64,000 nt of DNA from Sciurus carolinensis (GCF_902686445.1 NC_062227.1:27024777-27088776); one strand, 5' to 3'. Shown: positions 1 through 11,858, counted from the stretch's first letter. The notes: a model not told the origin generated them from the sequence alone. Numbers and translations: made by a program.

Positions 1-1714
1 CATAAATGTCAAAATTTCAATCCATTAACTTAGTAACTTCTCTGATAAGATGGAGATCTTTTGAAAGCCTATTTAATGTGTACATTTACCTTCACAATGA
101 AAATTTAACTTTTAAAATGTCCTCCCTGGGCTCCTGTAAAATTGAATAAAGCTGATATTAGGTAGGATAGACTTTGACTTTTCATTACTTATCAGGTAAA
201 ATATTGTAACACATTCAATTCTGTCATTAGTACTTGTCCTAGGAAGGAACCCCATTGTTTTTGACCAAAGCTATTTTGGGGGATGTATATTGCTTGTGGT
301 TGCAAGGAATAATTTACCATTTTATGGCATTAGCATAATGTTTGGGAGTGTTTTTAACTTTTGCTCATCTTTTTAGAAGCCTACAATATGTTTTTCACTC
401 TTCCTTTTCATTGAGTTCCAGAGAATGAATCCAGTTAGCTATTTATTAGATAGGAGTCATAGAAATAGTTTCACTTAACTTTATCCTCAGTTTTGAGGGT
501 TGGATGTGCACATAATGTGGGTGTAAATGGAGATGGAATAATTTAGCTTTCTCCCATCAATATCATGATACATGGGTTTTCTCCATTTGGATACTGAGGA
601 AGGTCACATGGTTAAATTATGTGGGTAAAAAAGGAGAGACAAAAATCTATGATATTTCAGTACTTTGTATTCTATGTACTTAGCATTGTCCTAAAACAGT
701 GCCACTCAATCCTCATGAGTTAGCATTCCTTTGAAGAATACATGGTTATGGTTTTATGAGTTGGGGTGCTTAGTTCTGTACAGATCCACGTGGCTTGTTC
801 ACTGACTAATTAGTCTCTTACCTCCTCAGTCCGGTGTCTTGTGCTACATGCTCCTACCATTAAACCAGAGAGAGAGATAGCTCTATCCCAATTTCATTAG
901 GATTACATCTTCAAAATTTAATTACAAAAGGAAAATGAATGCTAATGGAATCCATGAAAATCCTGTTAGTTTACTGAATATTTTGAGATAAGTGCATAAT
1001 ATTTTACTCATTAATAAATATGCTTGTACTGCAGTTGAATTTTAAAAGTTAAAACTCCAGAGATAATGACCTTTCAATTAGATGAATATTAGAACATTAT
1101 TCCCCAGGTAATGTTTTAATGTTTGTTGGTGCTTTTGTTCTATGTGAAAGATGACTCAGTAATTCTCAGAATATTTAGCCTTTGTAAGAAGAAGGAGCAA
1201 AGCTAATTAACCTCAGATTTCTTTGTTAAACTATGTTAGCAGACATATCATTCATTTGACCTCTATTAGGCAAAATAATATGGTAGAGAGAAATGGCTAG
1301 GAATTTTCTGTGAATTCTAAATATAGTCACTAAAGTATTGGCTGGCCCTATACATATTACTTGGTTTTACCATGGCTTTGAAACAGTTCAGTGTGTTGAC
1401 ATTTAATCTGCATTGTTGAAGTGTGGTATCAAATTCATGTTTGATATAAACTTCAGGAGACCCATTTAATAAGTCTTTGCTAAATCCTTATATGGCCTAG
1501 ATACTATATTGAAGTGAGAATTGTGTTCATGTTCTGTAGATAGCAGAAAATACAAAATAAATTTCATAGAAAGTGTTCATTTTTCATATAGCCTTTTTTT
1601 AAAAACAATTAGCATTCTTAACCTTGAGGGTGAACAAGTGAATATTCTATTTAAACTGAGGAGCTTAAGACCAGAAATAGACAAAAGAGAAAATTTCTTT
1701 TAGATTGTGAAATA
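1..1714. other. Unassigned AT-rich DNA
   Basis: No gene, RNA gene or clear repeat is recognised. Around 655-770 there is a faint resemblance to an antisense MIR (the wording around 'ctcaatcctcatgag'), too weak to call. The only open frame over 60 codons nearby (1521-1703) has no recognisable content. Confidence 0.5.
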
Positions 1715-1907
1715 CAGTCATACATCACCTAATGACTTTTCGGTCAGTGACACACTGCATACATGATGGCGGTCCCATGAGATCATATCACCTAGTGACA
1801 TTGTAGCCATTTAGTGTAGTATGTACTCCATCATGATCACACAAAAACATTCTCAGTGATTTTCTAACAGGGCATTTCTCAGAATGTCCTTAAGTAATAT
1901 ATACCTG
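1715..1907 (+). mobile_element. Short Tigger-like DNA transposon (MITE)
   Basis: The left end reads cagtcatacatcacctaatg and the right end finishes in ...atacctg. A TA lies on each side (1713-1714 and 1908-1909), as expected for pogo/Tigger and mariner insertion. The inner part (ttcggtcagtgacacactgc, then gatggcggtcccatgagat) resembles a common placental Tigger-type non-autonomous family. At about 193 bp it is internally deleted and non-coding. The copies at 22510 and 26406 belong to the same family and orientation. The family is inferred from memory. Confidence 0.75.
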
Positions 1908-1909
1908 TA

Positions 1910-2597
1910 ATTGATTCTCCTCCAAATTTATTCCTGAGGTTTTATTAGAGATATATTAAGGACTTAAAAAAAACACTTTCATACTAAGTAGTAATACTTC
2001 TGAAAAAATAGCACAATACTCTATTTTTATTGGCTCCATGCATGGAGAAAGTAAGTCAATGAATTGTGCTGGGAAATGGCATGCAGGCAAATCTGACTGC
2101 AGAGCTGGGGCTCCTGGTCACCCCACTCCAACCAGTGAGTTAAGAACAACCATAAGGGCATTAGCTGGTGCCCTGAAGCTTAGGGAAGGAAGAGACCCTT
2201 CATTATGAGGGAATAAAGACAGAGTCTACAAAAATGGTGATGCTTTAGTTAGGCTTTGAAGGGTAAGCAGGGTTTGAAGACACCTACATTAGTGAGGAAG
2301 GAAAGCTAAATGCCAAAGAAATAGGCAAGGGAACACTCTTATCAGGTTGCTTCTTATCTGTTGGAACATGGAATGAACAGGAATGAAAAAGAAGGCAGAA
2401 TGTTAAAAGGGAGGTGAGAAATACACTGTGTGAGACTATAAGCATGGAACAGTAGAGAGGAACAATTAGCACTATTAATCCAGGAACTTTTGCTTTATTT
2501 CAAGGAAGATTAGTTTTGAAGATTTTGGGAGAAGTATCAGATTCATCAAATATTACCTGTGGACTAGTACTTTCAAAATATGCTCCCTCTAGCTTCC
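1910..2597. other. Unassigned; possible ancient repeat
   Basis: The wording around 2190-2480 (a tail of 'aggctttgaagg...', then 'gaatgaacaggaatg...') resembles an ancient mammalian interspersed repeat that also seems present at 32.8-33.4 kb and 54.8-55.3 kb. I cannot name the family. No coding region is seen. Confidence 0.3.
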
Positions 2598-2690
2598 ATG
2601 AATTATATTTTATAATATGAATTATATTTTATGATATATATATATATATCATATATATTATATATGAATTATATTTTATGATATAAATAT
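2598..2690. repeat. AT-rich repeat with three copies of a 16-19 bp unit
   Basis: The unit atgaattatattttat occurs at 2598, 2617 and 2664. The last two copies share 19 bases (atgaattatattttatgat) and flank a self-complementary run of alternating AT. Confidence 0.85.
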
Positions 2691-2746
2691 GCTGCAGAAT
2701 ATTTATCACATTGTTCTTTCAGTTTTTAAATTGTTCTTTTTTTCCA

Positions 2747-2781
2747 CCTGCCTACCTACCTAGCTAGCTAGCTACCTACCT
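2747..2781. repeat. CTAC/CTAG tetranucleotide repeat
   Basis: Short tandem run of cctacctac changing to tagctagctag and back to ctacctacc. It is a compound tetranucleotide microsatellite of about 35 bp. Confidence 0.9.
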
Positions 2782-4082
2782 TATCACTCTTCATTTCGGA
2801 AAACAGTAGACTTGCTCTGATAAATAGAAGAAGGACCATGCCCGTTTTAATCTTCTAGTTCTTAGCAAAAGCACAATAGTTTTAACATGGGAAAAAATTT
2901 TCAGTGACCCATATGTCAGTCATTTCTAATACTACCTGTCAGATATATCTTTGAGTAGTGTTAACTACCTGGGAAATAGATGACAAGCCAGTTGGAAATT
3001 AATGATTATTGACTGGAAATATTAAATAGTAGTATTGGGTGTTGGCTAAAGCTCCTTCAGTGTTAAAATAGGGTGTGCCTCACATCATAACACGTGTTAA
3101 TCAGGTCAGCAGTGAGGGACTTGGCATGTGTGTACCAGGCTGGAACTAAGCTGGTGACTGTGTCATTAAGCTGCCTCTGGAATATGTATCAATGAGAGTC
3201 CGTGGGGCCAGGACAGGGTCATATGACAAAGATGCTTTCATTAGTGCTGTGTCTCAGTGAAGGGGATGAGGTAGTTAATTAGTATACAAGCCAAGAGTTG
3301 AGATCCTGGGAAACACATTAATGGTATGGCAAAGCCAAAATGGGATGACCAAATACAAAGTCAGAGGTTAATAAGGATTAAGAGGTAGTTCATAGTGAGT
3401 ATCTACTGGATTAGATTCTGTTCTCAATGGTGCTAAACTTGGTTTCTTCTTGAGACTTGGTGCATATCTAGAAAATGACCAACCTGCATAGAGATCATTA
3501 GTAGTTGAGAAGAGTGATCCATGAGAAAGAAGGGAAAGAGAGAGACAAAATCGATGTGTGAATGTACATCTTACTTCCTTTCTCCCATGCTGTGTAACCT
3601 CTGTTTTTATTCCATCGGTACGCTTACATTCTCTAATCTAGGACAAATGTCCAGTGCTCTCCTCTTGTGCCCATTGAACTGGCAGCTTCTTGAACATTAT
3701 TGTAATTTTGAAGAGGTAGTTTTAAGTTTTCGTGGAGACTAGAAGAACAATTTTTAAAATACGACTGTATTCCTTATATTTTCTAGTGGGTAATATTTGG
3801 GAAGTCATCAAGGATTGTATGTCTCTGCTGTATTACCCATTATTAAAAATCTTTAGAGCACATCTTCTTTTAGCAATCATGAGTATACTTTTACTTATGA
3901 TTTTCACCTTTCATTTATTCTATTTCTGGAAGAATATTTATGTATGAGAAAAACAACACATCAACAACAATAATATTTTACTCACATTCCTTTTTTCACT
4001 TAGCATCTGGGTTTTGAACACAAGATTGAATTTGACACATGCACTTTAAATATTTAAATGGTGTATATTGGTTTATTCATTG
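2782..4082. other. Unassigned DNA
   Basis: No gene or repeat recognised. The open frames at 3521-3742 and 3732-3947 are short, overlap in different frames and show no recognisable domain. Confidence 0.5.
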
Positions 4083-4304
4083 TTTTCTTTTCTTTCTCTC
4101 CTCTCTCTCTTTCTCGGTTCTGGGGTTTGAACCCAGGGGCACTTTACCACTGAGCTATATTCCCAGCCCTTTTTATTTTGAGACAGTGTCACACTGAGTT
4201 GCTTAGGGCCTTACTCAATTGCTGAGGCTGTCCTCAAACTTTCTGTCCTCTTGCCTCAAGCTTCCCCAGTCACTGGGATTATAGCCAGGTACCACCATAC
4301 CTGG
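4083..4304 (-). mobile_element. B1-dID dimeric SINE, antisense
   Basis: Read on the minus strand this is a B1 (7SL-derived) left half followed by an ID (tRNA-derived) right half. On the plus strand the ID part shows gggtttgaacccaggg and 'accactgagctatattccc' (box A/B region of the promoter, reversed). The B1 part shows 'gagttgcttagggcc' and 'actgggattatagccagg'. The pyrimidine run at 4083-4114 is its degenerated A-rich tail. This dimer is characteristic of squirrels and related rodents. Confidence 0.9.
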
Positions 4305-5471
4305 AAGATTTATTCATTTTTCAAGACCGACTCCAATATTTTAGCATACGCCATCTTTTTAATGACCTCTTCTCTCATTTAAATATTTTTATTATATCTC
4401 AGTTCCTCATATTAGAATACATACCTTAAGTACTTATTTCCATTGCGTGAGATTCAGTTATATTTTTGGACCATGCACTGAGCAACTTGGTCCACATGTT
4501 TCATGAATGTCTGAGTGCTTCACAACTGCTGAAGAAATGGGATGCTTTACCTTTGCCTTAATGAAGATTCCAGTCTAGTGAGATATATCCTATCAAAGTC
4601 ATTGTTTTACAGATGAAAATTACTTCTACCTAAGTTTAAATTGTGAGGCACAGACTTTGTGTGGTATCTTCAGGGAGGGGATGCAATCATGAATTGTAAC
4701 TGTGCCCTATCCTTTTATGTGATTAAAGCAAAAAGAATTTTGATGGACCTTTAAAGATGAGTAGATTTAGAATTGATATAGGACAGTCCAAGGGAATGTG
4801 TCTAGGACACAGGAACCAATTGTACTAGCTTCTCTAGGGAGATACATATTAAAAGACGACAGCAGAATACAGTAGGACCAAAGGAGATGAAGAACTAATG
4901 GGTCTTCTCAGGGGTAGTAGTAAAAAGCCCTTGGGGGACAAAACACCCAGTCTGTCCCCTCTCCTCAGCTCTTCTTCCATCTTGTTCTTAATCTCATGTG
5001 ATTCTTGTTTCTGCCTTTAAGTACCTATAATCTGAATCTGCTAAATAATTAGTACACTTAAATCTAGGAGCTTCTGTGGTTCCCGAATCTGCATGATTTC
5101 CCAGCTCCAGTTAGTAGTAGTAGTTGATTCAGTCTCAGAGATCATGCCTACTTTGGTTAAATTCTTAAGTGATGATCTGATTTGTTTATATCATGAGTAA
5201 GAGGTTGACCCTATGATCGATCAGATGTGATTACACAGGACAAGAGACCCCATGGGATGTCATAGCACTACTTCCTCTGGAAGGAAGAGATGGAGTACCT
5301 AATTGTCAAAGATCTCTCAGAAAAAAAGAGAGTTGGCTGAGGAGGAACCCTATGTTCATTAAATGCTGAGTAGTAAGAATGAAAGAGGTTTATGGAATTA
5401 TGACACAACCAGGCTCTTAGGAGGAAAGAAGATCTGTGTTGAAGAAGAGTAGGAAATAAAAATGGTTAAAA
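4305..5471. other. Unassigned DNA
   Basis: No gene or clear repeat recognised. The sequence is ordinary AT-rich mammalian DNA with stops in all frames. Confidence 0.5.
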
Positions 5472-5928
5472 TGGTATTATGGTTTGGATTTGGAATGTCC
5501 CCCAAAAGCTTACATCTTGGAGGCAATGTTCAGAGGTGGGGCCCTTGGGAAATGATTTCATCATGGGGATTCTGACTTCATCAGTGGGTAAATAAATCAA
5601 TGGGTTCGTAGCTGATGGCATTATTGGGAAGTGATAGGAACTGTAGGAGGTGAGGCTTAGTTGGAAGAATTAGGTCAGTGGGGACAAGTCCTGGACACAT
5701 TTTTTTGTCCAAACGCCTCCTGTTTGTCTACTTTCTGGGAGTTATACACAGAGCAGCTTTCTTCTGCTATGTCCTTCTGCCATGATGTTCTGCCTCACCT
5801 CAGGTACCGAACATTGGAGCCAGTCAACCATGGACTGGAACCTCTGAAACTGTTAGCCAAAGTAAGTCTTTCCTCTAAGTTGTTTTGCTGAGGTATTTTG
5901 TAATAGTAACTGAAATAAGACTAACACA
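5472..5928 (+). mobile_element. Solo LTR of the MaLR (ERVL-MaLR) type
   Basis: It begins tggtattatggtttggattt and ends gaaataagactaacaca, the usual start and end wording of MaLR LTRs. Inside are the typical 'gtggggcccttggga', 'gaggcttagttgg', 'gccatgatgttctgcc' and a decayed poly(A)-signal region near 'gccaaagtaagtc'. No internal retroviral genes adjoin it, so it is a solo LTR. Confidence 0.85.
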
Positions 5929-6102
5929 GATGGGTTCAGATGAAGTAGTGAATTAAATTTCACAAGGAGATAGAATATTTTCAGACAGAGTGCATATTTT
6001 GTACCAAGCTTTTTAGATGTTTCCATTTTGGGTAGTGTGCTTACCTCCTATTCAGTCTATTATCATGCCAGAAACTTCCTTTTCCCTTTCTACTTTCTTT
6101 CC

Positions 6103-6106
<4 letters not shown>

Positions 6107-6164
<58 letters not shown>
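6107..6164 (+). repeat. (TTTC)n microsatellite
   Basis: About 13 uninterrupted TTTC units follow a pyrimidine-rich lead-in. The reading frame 6017-6253 through it (SFFLSFFLSFF) is an artefact of this repeat. Confidence 0.95.
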
Positions 6165-6299
6165 ATTGGTTTTGCTTTCATTATAATTCAGTTTATAGAT
6201 TCATGCAAGGTAACTCAATTTTATTTCATGGTATCAAGCTAATTTACCAATAATGACTATTTTTTAACGATTCAATTTTTAAAAATATTTTACTTGTAG

Positions 6300-6404
6300 A
6301 TGGACACTACACCTTTATTTATTTTTATGTGGTGCTAAGGATTGAATGTGCTACTTACACATGCTAGGCAAATGCTCTACCACTGAGCTACAACCCCAGC
6401 CCCC
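6300..6404 (-). mobile_element. ID SINE, antisense
   Basis: The plus strand reads 'gtggtgctaaggattgaat', 'catgctaggcaaatgctctac' shortened, and 'cactgagctacaacccc'. This is the reverse complement of the ID body (…gtagctcagtgg…cttgcctagcatg…). It is a single tRNA-derived unit without a B1 half. Confidence 0.85.
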
Positions 6405-6745
6405 AATAGTGAGTACTAAACTTACCTCAGTTTATGTATTAATTCCAGTTCCTGAACATACTTTTTCCATATTTAAGTTTAATTATTCTGCATGATTTTG
6501 TGATTTAAAAGTTTGTTGAATTACTCCTGTTAACTTATGTTTTAATTTTTAGTTGAGAAGTGATCTAGAGTAAATGTACATTATAGAACATTCAGCAAAA
6601 AACCTAAGTGCTAAATATACTATGTTAAGTGTGAAAGTCTCTGTTCTTATCTCTTTCTTGGCCTTCCCGTTCTCCACTCCAATCTACAGTCTACCCTATA
6701 GATGATTGTATTTGGTAGTATCCTATGCTTTAAAAAATAGACAAA

Positions 6746-7079
6746 CAGCTGGCCGTCAGTACCTGAGGATTCTGCCTCTGTGAATTCAACCAATCACAGG
6801 TCAAAAATAGTCAAGAATAAAATTGTGTCTATGCAACATGTACTGACTTTTTTCCTGTCATTATTCCCTAAACAGTATAGTATGACAACTATTTACATAA
6901 TACTTATATTGTAGTAGCTATTATAAGTTATCTAGAGTTGATTTAAATTATACAGGATGATGTGTTAAAGTTATATACAAATATCACACTACTTTAAATA
7001 AGGGACTTTAGCACATGCAGATTTTAGTATCTGTAGAGGGTGCTGCAGCCAATTCCCCATGGATACCAAGGGATGTTGA
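6746..7079 (-). mobile_element. MER2-like (Tigger-group) non-autonomous element, antisense
   Basis: The left end (cagctggccgtcagtacctg) and right end (ggataccaagggatgttg) are degraded inverted repeats. The inner text 'gtgaattcaaccaatcac' and 'tccctaaacagtatagtatg' matches the MER2 consensus as I recall it, reversed. A plus-strand copy of the same family lies at 50767-51114. Confidence 0.8.
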
Positions 7080-7141
7080 TGTGTACACACAAACCCACAC
7101 GCACACCCACAGAGTTCATATTATTCATAATCTGGATATAG

Positions 7142-7240
7142 AGGCTGGGTTGTGGCTTAGTGGTAGAGTGCTTGCCTAGTATGTGTGTGGAACTGAGTTC
7201 GATCCTCAATACCACATAAAAATAAATTAATAAAAAAATG
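7142..7240 (+). mobile_element. ID SINE
   Basis: The sequence reads gaggctgggttgtggcttag, 'gtggtagagtgcttgcctag', then a box-B-like 'gagttcgatcctcaatacc' and an A-rich tail with aataaat units. It is a single tRNA-derived ID unit. Confidence 0.9.
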
Positions 7241-7842
7241 AATAAATATGGATTTAATTTAGCCATTCTTCTGAGTACATGCTCAGTAAGAGTTAAGGAA
7301 TTTTGCTACTAATGTAATAATAAACACTCATTCATATTTTCGTGGCTATGTAATTAGACTTATGTGTAATGGGGTCCAAATATTAGAATTTTGGGATCAA
7401 AGGATATGTGTACTCTTTCAATCTTGATTAATACAGCCAAGTGATATCTAAAAATGAGGACCGATTTACACTTCTACCAAGAGAATATGAGATTATCTGT
7501 TTTTTTTAAATCCTTCACCAGTTATATTAAGAGTTTTTTCTTGGCACTTTTTCAAAGTGTTTATATTACCTCAATGGTATAAATTATATATTTTGCAAGA
7601 AAGTAATAATTTACATGTCACAATACAAGAATGATGTAAAAGGATTTTGTGTGAGTGATTGAAGATGAAGTTAATTTAAAATCCTAAGGAATATAATATC
7701 TTCAATACAATTTGTTTATCCTTTAAAAGGAAATGTTTATTACCCATCTCAATGAGTTCAGAATATGCTCCATATTTTCTAGAAAAATGTGGCCAATGAT
7801 GAAAGGTTTTAAAGTTTTTACAAATACTTGACAGGTTTTCTT
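7241..7842. other. Unassigned DNA
   Basis: No gene is seen. The stretch around 7290-7560 ('atgtaattagactta', 'ttttgggatcaaaggatatg') vaguely recalls an old L1 3' region on the minus strand but is not firm. Confidence 0.35.
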
Positions 7843-8182
7843 TTTAAAATGTTTTTTTATTGGTGCATTATAGTTACGTACAATAGTGGGGCTCATTTTG
7901 ACATAATCATACCTACATGGAATTTAATTTGCTCTATTTCAATCCCCAGTACTCTTTCCCTTCCCTTGTTCCCTTTCCTCTACTTTGATGGTCTTCCTTC
8001 TATTTATTTGTTTTTTTTTTTAATGGGTGCTTTATAGTTATATATAAAGGTGGAATTCACAGTTGTATATTCATACATGTACCGTAACTTTGTCTGTTTC
8101 ATTACATAGTTCCTCCTTTTTTCTGTCCCTCTTTCTCCCCATCTTTTTCCTGCACTCCACTGATCTCCCTTTTATTTTATTT
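7843..8182 (-). mobile_element. LINE-1 3' UTR, antisense, two-unit form
   Basis: Two similar units of about 170 bp follow each other. Each starts near 'attggtgcattatagttac' / 'aatgggtgctttatagtta' and continues with a Ca-rich 'cataatcatac' / 'tattcatacatgtac' block and a pyrimidine tract. The same two-unit order recurs at 33.58-33.92 kb. It is the 3' end of a squirrel-type L1 on the minus strand and does not encode a protein. Confidence 0.75.
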
Positions 8183-9144
8183 TTTAGTTTATTTTTATTG
8201 TAAACAAATGGGATACATCTTGTTTCTCTGTACATGAAGTGGAGGCATACCATTTGTGTAATCATACATGTACATAGGGTAATGGTGTTTGATTCATTCT
8301 GTTATTTTTTCCTTCCCCCCACCCTTCCCACCCCTCTTTTCCCTCTATACAGTCCCTCCTTTCTCCATTCTCCCTTTTATTTATATGAGACCTACCCTTA
8401 CTTTCCCTCCTCATTTTGCTCTAGTTTCTGCATACAGAGAGAACATTTGATCCTTGACTTTCTGACTGTGGCTCATTTCATTTCGCATACAGCAAATGCC
8501 ATGATTTCATTTTTCCTTTGGCTGAGTAAAACTCCATTGTGTATATGTGCCACATTTTCTTTATCCATTCATCTGTTTATAGGTACCTGAGCTGGTTCCA
8601 TAACTTGGCTATTCTGAATTTCATTGATGTGCCTGGATCACCACAGTGTGCTGAATTTAGGTCTTTGGCATAAATACCAAGAAGGGAAAGAGCTGGGTCA
8701 TATGGTGGTTACATTTCCAGTCTTTTGGAGACACTACATACTGCTTTCCAAAGTGGTTGTACTGATTTGATGTCCCATTAACAATGCATGAATATACTTT
8801 TTCCCCTGACATTCTCACCAGCATTTATTATTATTTGTATTCTTGATGATTGTCATTCTAACTGGAGTGAGATGAAATCTCGAGGTAGTTTTGATTTGCA
8901 TTCCCTGATTGTTAGAGATGTTGAATATTTTTTCATATATTTGTTTGCCATTTGTCCTTCTTCTTTTGAGAAATGTCTGATTAGTTCTTTAACCCATTTG
9001 TTGATTGGATTATTATTACCACTTTTTAGTGTTAAACTTTTTGAATTCTTTATATATTCTGCATATTAATCCCTTTTAGCTGGCAAAGATTTTCTCCCAT
9101 TTTTAGGTTCTCTCTTCATGCTTTTATTTGTTTCCTTTGCTGTG
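8183..9144 (-). mobile_element. LINE-1: 3' UTR and end of ORF2, antisense
   Basis: The 3' end is at left ('tttttattgtaaacaaatgg'), followed by a C-rich tract (the reverse of the G-rich polypurine tract of L1 3' UTRs). From about 8440 comes ORF2 C-terminal coding DNA read backwards ('ctttatccattcatctg', 'tttccaaagtggttgtac', 'actggagtgagatgaaatc'). The frame is broken many times. It continues as the segment 9913-11858 beyond an insertion. Confidence 0.9.
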
Positions 9145-9912
9145 CTGAATTTTTTTTTCTACTTTTAAAAATGATCAGACTAAGCATATCAATATTTATT
9201 GAAAAACTGAAAAAAATTCCACTTTGTGGAAAAATTCCTGGCAATAACTGACATGACTATATGTATTTCACTGATACAGTAAGAAAATGTCAACAAATAA
9301 CTGACTCCATCCTCCAAACACTGCATGAATTTGAGCCTAAGGCAACTGCAGAAGATCTGCAACATAAATATTCAGATGCTACAGGTTGCATGTTTACAAA
9401 CATAGACTAACTGTATAATAAACCGAGGTAAGCCAAAAACCTTTATATTTGAGTCTGCTTTTACTAATTAGTCCTGTAGTTGATAAGGCAGTTGGCTGAA
9501 GGGATGTCTGGTTACAAACTGGTTAACAATTAACATCAGAAAAATGCCATCGCCTAACTTTGAATGGGCCACAGATGCTTCCTGTGGCACTTTCTTGCTT
9601 ATCAGCTTCTGTCCTCATTGTCACCAGCAGTGTAGATGTAGCTCCATGTGGCCTCTTTCTAACCAGTCCCAGAGTGTGATTCACTCCGATAACAGCATAC
9701 CAAAATTTGACATTTTTTATGGTTACTATTCAGTAGGAGCACTGTATATTTAACATGGATGTTAGGAGTCAGTGTATCTGACTTTTTTGTAATGTTAAAG
9801 ACCCTCCTCACAGCTCTCCTGGTGTCATGATCACCTCCGCTCATGTCACACACACACACTGAATGGAACCGACTTCCTAGTTGTCCACACCACCGTTCCC
9901 CTCCATGTGTCT
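9145..9912 (-). pseudogene. Probable retrocopy of an mRNA 3' UTR inserted in the L1
   Basis: This block interrupts an otherwise continuous antisense L1. Read on the minus strand it ends with the poly(A) signal aataaa (in ttcaataaatattgatatgc), about 30 bases before a short A run next to the L1. That is the layout of a processed mRNA copy with a poly(A) tail. No long open frame is present, so it is probably mostly 3' UTR. I do not recognise the parent gene. Exact edges and a target duplication were not resolved. An unfamiliar SINE or L1-internal variant is an alternative. Confidence 0.5.
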
Positions 9913-11858
9913 TCCAGAAACTTTTAAATCTGATGGCATCCCACTTGTTGATTCTTGGCTTTATTTCTTAAGCTTTAGGGCCTTAGCAAGGAAGTTGGTG
10001 CCTGTGCCAACAGGTGGAAGTGTTGACCCTATGTCTTCTTCTAGCATTTGCAAAGTTTCTGGTCTAATTCCTCAGTCTTTGATCCACTTCAAGTTTGTGC
10101 AGAGTGAAAGCCAGGGATCTAGTTTTATTCTTTTACAGATGGATACCCAGTTTTCCCATCACCATTTGTCAAAAAGGCTATCCTTTCTCCAACATATGTT
10201 TTGGGTACCTTTGTTGAGTATCAGATGGCTGTAGGTATATGAGTTTGTCTTTGTTTCTTCTATTCCATTAATCTTCATGTCTATTTTGATGTCAATACTT
10301 TGCTGTTTTTGTTACTATAGCTCTGTAGTATAATTTGAGATCGGGTATTAGGTGGGATGCCTCCTGCATCATTCTTGCTCAGGATTGCTTTGGCTTTTCT
10401 GGGTCTCTTATTCTTAAAAATGAATTTTAGAATGATTTTTTCTAGTTCTCTAAAGAATGTCCTTAATATTTTGATAGGTATTGTATTGAATCTGTATAAT
10501 ACTTCAGATAGTATGCCTTACAAAGGCCTTTGGTGAGATTTAGTCCTAAGTATTTTATTTGATTTTATCTTTTAAGGTTATTGTGAAAGGAATAGTTTTC
10601 CTGATTTTTTTCATTGTAGAAGTATAGAAAATATATTGATTTATGAATGTTGATCTTGTATCCTGCTACTTTGTAGAATTCATTTATCAGATGTAGAAGC
10701 CTTCTAGTTGAGTTATTTGGGTCTTCTAGATATAGGTTCATGTCATCAGCCAACAGAGATAATTTGACTTCTTTTTCTGTTTATATCCCTTTAATTTTCT
10801 TCTCTTGCTTGATTGCTCGGGCTAGATTTTCAAGAACTATAATTAATGAGAGTGGTAAGGGTGGACAGCCTTGTCTTGTTTCTGATTTTGGAGGAAATAT
10901 TTTCAATTTTTTTTCCATTCAGCTTGATGTTGTCTTTGGGTTTGTCATGTATAGTCTGTAAAATGTTGAGGTAAGTTCCTTCTATCCCTAATTTCTCAGC
11001 ATTTTTAATGTGGGTGCTGGATTTTGTCAAAGACTTTTTTTGCATCTATTGAGATGATTCTGTATTATCCTTAATTCTATTCATGTGGTGCCTTACCTTT
11101 ATTGATTTCTGTATGTTGAACCAACCTTGCATCCCTAGGATGAAAACCACCTCATTACGGTGTGCTGTCTTCTTAATGCATTTTTAAATGTGGTTTGCTC
11201 ATATTTTACCAAGGAGTTTTGCATTTATGCTCATCAGGGATATTGGTCTATAGTTTTATTTCCTTGATGTGTGTTTGATTTTGGTGTCAGGTTGATACTG
11301 AAATGATAGAATGTAATTGGGAGCATTCCCTCTCTCTAATGCATGGAATAATTTGAGAAAGAGTGGCATGAATTATTCTTTAAAGACCTGGTGGAACTCA
11401 GCTGAGAATCCAAGTTGTCATGGACTTTTCTTTGTTGGAAGACTTTTAATTGCTGCTTCAATTTCATTATTTGGTAGTGGTCTGTTTAGGTTTTCTGTAT
11501 TCTCATGGTTCAGTGTGGATAAGATGAATGTCTAAAAGTTTTTTATTATCTTTTAGACTTTTTAGTTTATTGGACTATAAATTTTCACAATGGTTTCTAA
11601 TGATCCTCTGGATTTCAGAAGTGTCTGTAATGATATTCCCTTTTATATCTTTAATTTTGTTGGTTTGGGGCTTTTCTCTCGTTTTTGTCTTTTGATTAGT
11701 TTGGCTAAACGTTTATCAATCTTGTTTATCTTTTCAAATAACCAACTCTTTGTTGCATTGATCCTTTCTATTTTTCTCCTCAATTTCATTAATTCCAGCT
11801 CTGATCTTAATTATTTCCTGTCTTCTACTCATTTTGGAATTAGTTTGTTCAATAATTG
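9913..11858 (-). mobile_element. LINE-1 ORF2 reverse transcriptase region, antisense, decayed
   Basis: Continues the L1 of 8183-9144. Read on the minus strand, 10565-10753 encodes a piece of reverse transcriptase with a degraded catalytic box (MADDMNLYLEDPN, normally F/YADDM…) and 'KVAGYKINIHKS' after it. The stretch 10830-11045 gives '[18 protein letters not shown]', also from the RT domain. Stops and frameshifts separate the pieces. The copy is 5'-truncated near 11858. Confidence 0.9.

Noticed and set aside
8234..8590. 118-codon open frame on the plus strand
   Set aside because: It is the complement of the L1 3' UTR and ORF2 end, reading through the pyrimidine tract.
10565..11045. Reverse transcriptase-like frames on the minus strand
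   Set aside because: They are decayed pieces of L1 ORF2, not a stand-alone or domesticated reverse transcriptase gene. They are annotated as part of the L1.
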